From NCBI RefSeq assembly GCF_005889715.1, contig NZ_VCKW01000013.1, forward strand, positions 1 to 59,156: a DNA stretch of 59,156 nucleotides. The letters are read 5' to 3'. Under the pieces are notes generated by a model, which saw nothing but the letters and a program-made list of their open reading frames with translations, had not been told where the DNA came from and ran no database searches. The translations under genes were made by a program, and so were the position numbers. Below, in pieces: positions 53,249 through 59,156 of the stretch. The stretch's first letter is position 1, and each line of letters starts with the position of its first letter. This DNA comes from Actinomadura soli. Lineage in GTDB: Bacteria; Actinomycetota; Actinomycetes; Streptosporangiales; Streptosporangiaceae.

Positions 53249-56037
53249 AGGCCGCGGGGCGGGTGGCGTCCCCCGAGATCGTCGTCGTCCCCCACACCCA
53301 CTGGGACCGCGAGTGGTACCTGCCGTTCCAGCGTTTCCGGCTCCGGCTCGTGTCGCTGCTCGACGGCGTCCTCGACCGTATGGACGCCGACCCGCGCTGG
53401 CGTTTCACGCTGGACGGGCAGATGGCGGCGGTCGACGACTACCTGGAGATCCGTCCGGAGCGGCGCGCGCGCGTGGCCGCGCTGGTCACCGAGGGGCGGC
53501 TGGCCGTCGGGCCCTGGCAGATCCTGCACGACGAGTTCCTGTCCTCCGGGGAGAACATCGTCCGCAACCTGGAGCTCGGGATGCGGCGCGCGGAGGAGCT
53601 GGGCGCCGTGATGATGGTCGGCTACCTGCCCGACCAGTTCGGGCATTGCGCGCAGACGCCGCAGATCCTGAAGCTGGCGGGGATCGAGCACGCGTGCGTG
53701 TGGCGCGGCGTGCCCGACCGCGTCCGGTCGCACGCGTTCGCCTGGGAGGCCCCGGACGGGACCGCGATCCGGACCCAGTACCTGCCCGAGGGCGGCTACG
53801 GCAACGCCGCCTCGATGTTCGAGGAGTTCGGGCACGGGCCGTCGAGCGGAGCTCGTCCGTTGGATGGTGGTGGGCGGGGGCTGGAGGACGGTGCGTCGCT
53901 GCTCCCGGGCCGCGCCGCCGGTTTCGCCGAGGCGATGGGCCGCTGGTATCCGCGCGGCGGGCCGCTGCTGGCCATGTACGGAGCCGACCACACCGCGCCC
54001 GCCGCCGACCTCGCCGACCGGATCTCGGGCGCCGGCCCCGGCATGCGCCTCGACACCCTCGCCGGGTACTTCGCGGGGGAGACGACGTCCGTGGACGGGC
54101 TGCTCCACGTCCGGGGCGAACTGCGGTCGCACGCCCGCGCGAACATCCTCCCCGGCGTGATCTCCGCCCGCGTCCGGCTCAAGCAGCTGCTGGGACGTGC
54201 CGAGCGGCTCGTCGAGCGGTACGCCGAACCGCTGACCGCCCTCTGGTACGCGGGCCGCGGTTCGGATTCATCGGCCCGGACGTTCCTCGACCTGGCATGG
54301 CGGCGGCTCATCGAGACGAGCTGCCACGACTCCGTGACCGGCTGCGGCAGCGACGAGACCGCCGAGCAGGTCGCGGCGCACATGGCGGAGGCGGAGCAGC
54401 TCGGACGCGCCGTCTGCGACCTCGTCACCGCCGAGCGCGCCGCGTCCGTGCCGCTCGGCTCGCACCTGGTGTTCAACCCGACCCCGGCGGCCCGCACCGG
54501 CCTGATCACCGTGGACGTCCCGGCGCCGGAAGGGGGGCCGGGGCTCGTCACGGGCGACGGGCGTCCCGTGCCCGCGCAGACACTCGACATCGCGCCGACC
54601 GTGCTGGACGACGCCGTCCATCCGGCCTCCGACCTGCCCATCGTCCTGGAGCGCGTGTACGGGCGGGTGCTGTTCGGGCAGGAGATCCGCGACTGGTCGG
54701 TGTCGCGGGACGACCGCACGCTCACTTTCCACGTGACGTCCCGGGCCGACGCCCCGTTCGACGTCGGCGACGTGCGCGAGGCGCTGCGCGGGGCGGAGGG
54801 GGAGTGGCGCGTCCGGATCCTGGCCGACCCGCGCCGCACCGTCGCCGCGCTCGTCGAGGTGCCCGCGCTGGGCTTGACGACGGTGACCCCGGCTGCCGGT
54901 TCGCCCGCTCCGGACGGCCCGGTCACGGCCGGCGGGAACGTCCTGGACAACGGGCTGCTGCGCGCGGAGATCCGCGAGGACGGCACGCTCAGCCTCCGCA
55001 CCCCGTCCGGCCAGGTCATCGAAGGCGCAGGACGGATCGTGGACGGCGGCGACCTCGGAGACTCCTACAACTACGCCCCGCCCGCCGCCGACCGCGTCAT
55101 CGAGGACCCGCTGACCGTGCACGTCGAGCCCGTCTGGAGCGGCCCGCTGCTGGCCGCGTACGACATCGTCCGGACCTACCGCTGGCCCGCGTCTGGACAC
55201 GTCGAAGGCGACGCCCGCTCAGACGCCGAGGAGGACGTGACCGTCACCACCCGGGCCGAACTCCGCGCGGGCGAGCCCTTCCTGCGGCTGCGCGTCACGT
55301 TCGACAACCGCTGCGAAGACCACCGCGTCCGCCTGCACGTACCGCTGCCGCGCCAGGCCGCCTCGTCGTTCGCCGAAGGCCAGTTCGCGATCACCGAGCG
55401 CGGGCTGACGGCCGAGGGAGGTTTCGGGGAGCGTCCCGTCCCGACGTACCCGGCGTCCGGATTCGTGGCCGCAGGCGGGCTCGCCGTCCTGCTGGAGCAC
55501 GCCACCGAGTACGAGATCACCGGCGGCGGACGGGAGATGGCGCTCACGTTGCTCCGCTCGATCGGCTACCTGTCGCGGGACCGCAACGCCCACCGCGACC
55601 AGCCCGCCGGTCCGCAGCTCCCGACCCCGACGGCCCAGTGCCGGGGCCTCCGGACGGCCGGTTTCGCGATCATGCCGTGCGGCGGCGGGCGTCCCGGCGC
55701 CGACGTCCTCCGCGCGGCCGAGGCGTACCGGCACGACCTGCTCACCGCCGTCGGCTACGGACATGCCACCGCGCCCGCTCCGCCGTCCCGCGAGGGTGTC
55801 GCGATCTCGGGCGACGGCGTCGTCATGACCTCCCTCCGGTCACGCGACGGCTGGATCGAGACCCGGATGGTCGCCCAGTCCGACGAGCCCACGACCGCCG
55901 TCCTGCGCGGCGCGTTCACCGAGGCCACCCGCGTCGACCTGCGTGGACGTCCCGGGCTGCCCATCGACGTCCACGACGGGTCGGCCGCGCTGGCGCTGCG
56001 CCCGTGGGAGATCGCGACGGTGCGGCTCAGACCTTAG
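53239..56037 (+). CDS. Glycoside hydrolase family 38 alpha-mannosidase
   Basis: 932 residues with a GTG start overlapping the PHP gene. Zinc-binding start VVVPHTHWDREWYLPFQRFR, catalytic Asp region MVGYLPDQFGHCAQTPQIL, the GH38 middle domain (SCHDSVTGCGSDETAEQVA) and C-terminal beta-sandwich. Bacterial GH38 enzymes cleave terminal alpha-mannosides. No signal peptide, so it acts on sugar taken up by the adjacent transporter. It ends 11 bp into the convergent polyphosphate glucokinase gene. Confidence 0.92.
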   Translation: MRVEAAGRVASPEIVVVPHTHWDREWYLPFQRFRLRLVSLLDGVLDRMDADPRWRFTLDGQMAAVDDYLEIRPERRARVAALVTEGRLAVGPWQILHDEFLSSGENIVRNLELGMRRAEELGAVMMVGYLPDQFGHCAQTPQILKLAGIEHACVWRGVPDRVRSHAFAWEAPDGTAIRTQYLPEGGYGNAASMFEEFGHGPSSGARPLDGGGRGLEDGASLLPGRAAGFAEAMGRWYPRGGPLLAMYGADHTAPAADLADRISGAGPGMRLDTLAGYFAGETTSVDGLLHVRGELRSHARANILPGVISARVRLKQLLGRAERLVERYAEPLTALWYAGRGSDSSARTFLDLAWRRLIETSCHDSVTGCGSDETAEQVAAHMAEAEQLGRAVCDLVTAERAASVPLGSHLVFNPTPAARTGLITVDVPAPEGGPGLVTGDGRPVPAQTLDIAPTVLDDAVHPASDLPIVLERVYGRVLFGQEIRDWSVSRDDRTLTFHVTSRADAPFDVGDVREALRGAEGEWRVRILADPRRTVAALVEVPALGLTTVTPAAGSPAPDGPVTAGGNVLDNGLLRAEIREDGTLSLRTPSGQVIEGAGRIVDGGDLGDSYNYAPPAADRVIEDPLTVHVEPVWSGPLLAAYDIVRTYRWPASGHVEGDARSDAEEDVTVTTRAELRAGEPFLRLRVTFDNRCEDHRVRLHVPLPRQAASSFAEGQFAITERGLTAEGGFGERPVPTYPASGFVAAGGLAVLLEHATEYEITGGGREMALTLLRSIGYLSRDRNAHRDQPAGPQLPTPTAQCRGLRTAGFAIMPCGGGRPGADVLRAAEAYRHDLLTAVGYGHATAPAPPSREGVAISGDGVVMTSLRSRDGWIETRMVAQSDEPTTAVLRGAFTEATRVDLRGRPGLPIDVHDGSAALALRPWEIATVRLRP

Positions 56038-56788
56038 AAACGGACTGCGTCCGGGCCGCCGCCATGGCCGCGCCCACGATGCCCGCGTTGTTCACCAGCC
56101 GCGCCGGCACGATCTCCGCCCGCACCCCCGTGATGAGCGGGACGAACTGCGCGGACCGCCTGCTCACCCCGCCGCCGAGGATGATCAATGACGGGGAGAT
56201 CAGCGCCTCCAGGTGCCGCAGGTACACGCCGAGCCGCTTCGCCCACTTCTCCCAGCCGAGTCCCTCGTCCTCCCGGGCCTTGGCGGACGCGCGCTCCTCG
56301 GCGTCCCGCCCGCCGATCTCCAAGTGCCCGAACTCGGTGTTCGGGACGAGGACGCCGCCGGTGAACAGGGCGCTGCCGATGCCGGTCCCGAGCGTGAGCA
56401 CCACGACGGTCCCGCCGCGGCCGCGTCCCGCGCCGAGCCGCATCTCGGCGAGCCCGGCGGCGTCGGCGTCGTTGAGCAGCGTCACGTCCCGCCCGGTCTC
56501 GTCCGCGAACATGGACGCCGCGTCCAGCCCGATCCAGTGCTTGGACACGTTCGCCGCCGACAGCGTCACGCCGTCGATCACCACCCCGGGATAGGTGACG
56601 CCGACCGGGCCGTCCCACCCGAAATGCTCCACGATCTCGCGGACGACCTTCACGACCGCCTTCGGCTTGGACGGCTGCGGCGTGTCCACCCGGAACCGGT
56701 CGCGGGTGAACGAGCCGTCCGCCAGATCGACGGGCGCGCCCTTGATCCCCGACCCGCCGATGTCGATCCCCAGCATCTCCGTGGCCAT
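56027..56788 (-). CDS. ppgK: Polyphosphate glucokinase (ROK family)
   Basis: 253 residues. ROK start LGIDIGGSGIKGAPVDLADG, phosphate motif region TLLNDADAAGLAEMRLG, LTLGTGIGSALFTGG and NTEFGHLEIGGRDAEE. High similarity in pattern to actinobacterial PpgK, which uses polyphosphate or ATP to phosphorylate glucose. The ATG at 56788 is preceded by AAAGG. It is convergent with the mannosidase gene and could phosphorylate hexose released by it, although ppgK is usually a general glycolytic gene. Confidence 0.9.
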   Translation of the reverse strand: MATEMLGIDIGGSGIKGAPVDLADGSFTRDRFRVDTPQPSKPKAVVKVVREIVEHFGWDGPVGVTYPGVVIDGVTLSAANVSKHWIGLDAASMFADETGRDVTLLNDADAAGLAEMRLGAGRGRGGTVVVLTLGTGIGSALFTGGVLVPNTEFGHLEIGGRDAEERASAKAREDEGLGWEKWAKRLGVYLRHLEALISPSLIILGGGVSRRSAQFVPLITGVRAEIVPARLVNNAGIVGAAMAAARTQSVSKV

Positions 56789-56817
56789 GCCTTTACTGTG
56801 CCCGATGGGGGCCGGGC

Positions 56818-57138
56818 CTACGAGTCCTCCACCACTTGCAGGCCGACGACGCCGACGAGGATGAGCGCGAGGAACCCCAGCCGGACGGGCGACGCGCTCT
56901 CGCTGAACGCGACCATGCCCGCCACCGCGACCCCGACCGCGCCCAGCCCGACGAAGATCGCGTAGGCCGTGCCGACCGGCAGCACCCGCAGCGACAGCGA
57001 CAGCACCACCACGCTGAGGACCGCGACCGACAGCCCGATGACCGTCGGCCAGAGCTTCGTCAGGCCGTCCGACTCCTTCAGCGCCGTCGCCCACACCAGC
57101 TCCATCAGGGAGGCGACGACCAGCAGCACCCAGGCCAT
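56818..57138 (-). CDS. Small multidrug resistance transporter, SugE/Gdx-like
   Basis: 106 residues with four hydrophobic helices: AWVLLVVASLMELVWATALK, carrying the SMR Glu in MELVWA; IGLSVAVLSVVVLSLSLRVL; TAYAIFVGLGAVGVAVAGM; and LGFLALILVGVVGLQVVE. Pattern closer to SugE guanidinium exporters than to EmrE (KESDGLTKLWPT). Its start overlaps the SDR stop (ATGA), so the two are co-transcribed. Confidence 0.88.
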   Translation of the reverse strand: MAWVLLVVASLMELVWATALKESDGLTKLWPTVIGLSVAVLSVVVLSLSLRVLPVGTAYAIFVGLGAVGVAVAGMVAFSESASPVRLGFLALILVGVVGLQVVEDS

Positions 57139-57881
57139 CAGGCCGCGTACCCCCCGTCCACGGCGATCGCCGCCCCCGTCACGTAGTCGCCGCCCGGGCC
57201 CGCCAGGTGCGCGACCATCGCGGCGATCTCCTCCGCGCGCCCGTACCGGCCGAGCGCCGTGAACCCCCGCTCGAACTCGGCGTCGGGCGAGTCGGCCGGA
57301 TTCATCTCGGTGTCGGTCGAACCCGGCTGGACGACGTTCGCGGTGATCCCGCGCGGCCCGAGATCGCGCGCCAGGCCCCGGGTCAGCCCGGTCAGCGCCG
57401 ACTTGCTCATGGCGTAGAGCGTCCAACCGGGGTAGGGGACGCGCTCGGCGAGGCTGCTGCCGATGTTGACGATCCGCCCGCCCGGCCCGAGATGGCGGGC
57501 CGCCGCCTGCGCCGCCACGAACGCCGCGCGGACGTGCAGCGCGAGGGTCAGGTCGAGCTCCTCGGCGGTGACGTCCTCCAGCGGCCCGTACGGCGCGATC
57601 CCGGCGTTGTTGACCAGGATGTCGAGCCGTCCGAACTCCGCCGCCGCCCGATCCACGGCCCCGGTCGCGGCCGCGGGGTCGGACGCGTCGGCGGCTATCG
57701 CCAGCCCGCGCCGCCCGGCCGCCTCGATCCCGCGCACGATCTCGGCCGCCCGTTGCGGGGCCCGCACGTACGTCACGGCGACGTCCGCGCCCTCCCGCGC
57801 CAGCCGCAGCGCGATCGCGGCGCCGATGCCGCGCCCGCCTCCGGTCACCAGGGCGGCGCGTCCTGCAAGCTCAGCCGACAT
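57138..57881 (-). CDS. Short-chain dehydrogenase/reductase
   Basis: 247 residues, classical SDR: VTGGGRGIGAAIALRLA (cofactor Gly motif), DILVNNAGIAPYG, catalytic Ser in VNIGSSLAERVPY and YAMSK (Tyr-x3-Lys), C-terminal YVTGAAIAVDGGYAA. The position after the first strand (VTYVRAPQRAA) allows NADP. It faces the TetR gene across a palindromic operator and is probably repressed by it. The substrate is unknown. Confidence 0.9.
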   Translation of the reverse strand: MSAELAGRAALVTGGGRGIGAAIALRLAREGADVAVTYVRAPQRAAEIVRGIEAAGRRGLAIAADASDPAAATGAVDRAAAEFGRLDILVNNAGIAPYGPLEDVTAEELDLTLALHVRAAFVAAQAAARHLGPGGRIVNIGSSLAERVPYPGWTLYAMSKSALTGLTRGLARDLGPRGITANVVQPGSTDTEMNPADSPDAEFERGFTALGRYGRAEEIAAMVAHLAGPGGDYVTGAAIAVDGGYAA

Positions 57882-57929
57882 TCCAAGCCTCCGGTACTAA
57901 TAGGAGAAGTTTCCGCTTAGCGAGGTTAA

Positions 57930-57945
57930 CCGGAGAATTCTCCGG
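57930..57945. promoter_or_regulatory. Perfect 16-bp palindrome, candidate TetR operator
   Basis: CCGGAGAATTCTCCGG lies in the divergent promoter region between the SDR (start 57881) and the TetR gene (start 57991), extended by TA on both sides after one mismatch. Symmetry and position fit a TetR-type operator controlling both directions. Confidence 0.7.
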
Positions 57946-57990
57946 ATACAAGTCCGGTTAGTCTGCTGTGCTGTGCCGAGAGGGGACGGA

Positions 57991-58599
57991 ATGCGCGAGC
58001 TGCCGGTCGTGGGAAGCCCGCCCGTCGAGCGCGCGGACGCGGCGCTCAACCGGCGCCGCATCATCCGCGCCGCCGCCGAGATGATCGCCACCCGCGGCCC
58101 CGAGGCCGTCTCCATGGACGAGGTCGCCCGCGCCGCCGGCGTCGGCGTCGGCACCGTCTACCGCCGCTTCGGCGACCGCGCCCGCCTCGTCTACGCCGTG
58201 ATCGACGAGCGGGAGCGCGACTTCCAGGCCGCGTTCATCCAGGGCCCACCGCCGCTCGGGCCCGGCGCGGACCCGTCCGACCGCCTCCGCGCGTTCCTGC
58301 ACGCCCTGGCCGACCGCACCGAGGCCCAGGCGGACCTCCTGCTCATGGCCGAGTCGGGCCCGTCCGACGCCCGCTTCCGGGACGGCTCCTACGGCCTGTA
58401 CCACCGGCACCTGGCGTTGCTGCTCAGCGAGATCCGTCCCGCCGCGGACACCGCCTACCTCGCCGACGCGCTCCTCGCGCCCTTCGCCGCGAACCTGTTC
58501 CTCTACCAGCGCCGCACCCGAGGCATGCCCCTGGCCCGCATCAAGACCGGCCTGGACGCACTGGCCGACAGCCTGATCACGAACCGCCCGAGAGCCTGA
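57991..58599 (+). CDS. TetR-family repressor
   Basis: 202 residues from the ATG at 57991, after GAGAGGGGA. N-terminal helix-turn-helix: RRIIRAAAEMIATRGPEAV, MDEVARAAGVGVGTVYRRFG. The C-terminal ligand domain is of the type with HALADRTEAQADLLLMAESG. It is divergent from the SDR-SMR operon, so autorepression and repression of the SDR and guanidinium-type exporter are expected. The last codons lie inside a tandem repeat. Confidence 0.88.
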   Translation: MRELPVVGSPPVERADAALNRRRIIRAAAEMIATRGPEAVSMDEVARAAGVGVGTVYRRFGDRARLVYAVIDERERDFQAAFIQGPPPLGPGADPSDRLRAFLHALADRTEAQADLLLMAESGPSDARFRDGSYGLYHRHLALLLSEIRPAADTAYLADALLAPFAANLFLYQRRTRGMPLARIKTGLDALADSLITNRPRA

Positions 58600-58650
58600 T
58601 CACGGACGGCCCGAGAGCCTGATCACCGACGGGCCGAGAGCCTGATCACG
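58571..58650. repeat. 23-bp tandem repeat at the TetR stop
   Basis: GCCTGATCAC followed by a variable GC-rich 13-mer, three full copies and the start of a fourth at 23-bp spacing. The TGATCA palindrome is invariant in each copy. The second copy contains the TetR stop codon. Confidence 0.85.
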
Positions 58651-58709
58651 GGCCGATCCTGAGCGAAAGCCCTTTATGGAGACGGCCGCGGCCCGTCAGA
58701 CTGGGAGAC

Positions 58710-59156
58710 GTGAATGACTTCGATCTCCTCGTCCTCGGTTCGGGCCCCGGCGGGCAGCGCGCCGCCATCGCCGCCGCCAAGCTGGGCCGCAAGGTCGGCA
58801 TCGTCGACCGCCGCGACATGATCGGCGGCGTCTGCATCAACACCGGGACGATCCCGTCCAAGACGCTCCGTGAGGCCGTCCTGTACCTCACCGGCCTCAA
58901 CCAGCGCGAGCTCTACGGCCAGAGCTACCGGGTCAAGGAGGACATCACGGTCGCCGATCTCGGCATGCGGACCCAGCACGTCATCGGCCGGGAGACCGAC
59001 GTCGTCCGCAGCCAGCTCGCCCGCAACCGCGTCGCCGTCCTGCCCGGCTTCGGCCGGTTCCTCGAACCGAACGTGGTCGGGATCATCAGCAACGGCGACC
59101 GCGAGCAGAAGGTCACCGCCGACCGGGTCGTCATCGCCACCGGCACCCGCCCGGCC
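58710..59156 (+). CDS. sthA: Soluble pyridine nucleotide transhydrogenase, N-terminal part (3' end outside window)
   Basis: 149 residues to the window edge, GTG start at 58710 with a GGGAG site. FAD motif [20 protein letters not shown], redox-type region [19 protein letters not shown]. The disulfide-forming Cys pair of dihydrolipoamide dehydrogenase-type enzymes is replaced: the position of the second Cys is Thr ([10 protein letters not shown]), as in SthA. SthA transfers hydride between NADPH and NAD. Only the N-terminal FAD domain and the start of the NAD domain are seen. Confidence 0.88.
   Translation, partial: MNDFDLLVLGSGPGGQRAAIAAAKLGRKVGIVDRRDMIGGVCINTGTIPSKTLREAVLYLTGLNQRELYGQSYRVKEDITVADLGMRTQHVIGRETDVVRSQLARNRVAVLPGFGRFLEPNVVGIISNGDREQKVTADRVVIATGTRPA

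Noticed and set aside
53313..56594. 1093-residue plus-strand open frame
   Set aside because: Arg/Pro/Gly-rich shadow of the GH38 gene in another frame; no domain pattern.

Overview
High-GC actinomycete chromosome. GTG starts, ATGA/GTGA-coupled operons, SARP-type regulators, polyphosphate glucokinase and the tRNA set all fit. The gene repertoire suggests a Streptosporangiales/Actinomadura-like organism, but that is an inference; no rRNA or marker gene settles it.

Region 1 (1-15.9 kb), hydrazine cluster. A SARP/NB-ARC regulator, cut by the window edge, is followed by a nine-gene minus-strand operon (10501 to 1102). It encodes an HpaB/acyl-CoA-dehydrogenase-like FADH2 monooxygenase, a lysine/ornithine-type N-hydroxylase, a small cupin, a methionyl-tRNA-synthetase-like enzyme, a DAO-type FAD oxidoreductase, an ATP-grasp ligase, a small barrel protein, a berberine-bridge-type FAD oxidase and a flavin reductase. 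N-hydroxylase + cupin + MetRS-like + DAO is the hallmark of the lysine-dependent hydrazine pathway known from s56-p1 and pyrazomycin: N6-hydroxylysine is joined to an amino acid through an N-N bond and then cleaved to a hydrazino acid. Upstream lie an isocitrate-lyase-superfamily enzyme, a solute-binding protein without a visible signal peptide, an MFS transporter and a divergent GlxA-type regulator.

Region 2 (15.9-19.1 kb), spacer. It holds a frameshifted PAS histidine kinase, an ArsR/SRPBCC/DHFR-like operon and an integrase scrap.

Region 3 (19.2-34.9 kb), second biosynthetic operon, all minus strand: GAPDH, NRPS (A-PCP), PKS (KS-AT-KR-ACP), serine hydrolase, AurF-like diiron N-oxygenase, class-II-aaRS-like amino acid:carrier protein ligase, free ACP, methyltransferase, crotonyl-CoA carboxylase/reductase, MFS exporter, alpha/beta hydrolase. 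The ligase, ACP and diiron enzyme look like a carrier-protein-tethered amino-acid N-oxygenation module. CCR with an xAGH-type AT suggests an ethylmalonyl-class extender. The KR has His in place of the catalytic Tyr. The GAPDH at the head of the operon is a candidate self-resistance target copy.

Region 4 (34.9-44.7 kb), mobile-element scar. Broken transposases, integrase and recombinase pieces surround a complete SARP regulator, small membrane and secreted proteins, and an unusual GVxGxS-repeat/coiled-coil protein. It ends at a tRNA-Gly/Cys/Val cluster.

Region 5 (45-59 kb), ordinary chromosome: an ArsR-type regulator with pabB-pabC; a sugar ABC transporter operon with a PHP phosphoesterase and a GH38 alpha-mannosidase; polyphosphate glucokinase; SugE-like SMR and SDR genes facing a TetR regulator; and the start of a soluble transhydrogenase gene.
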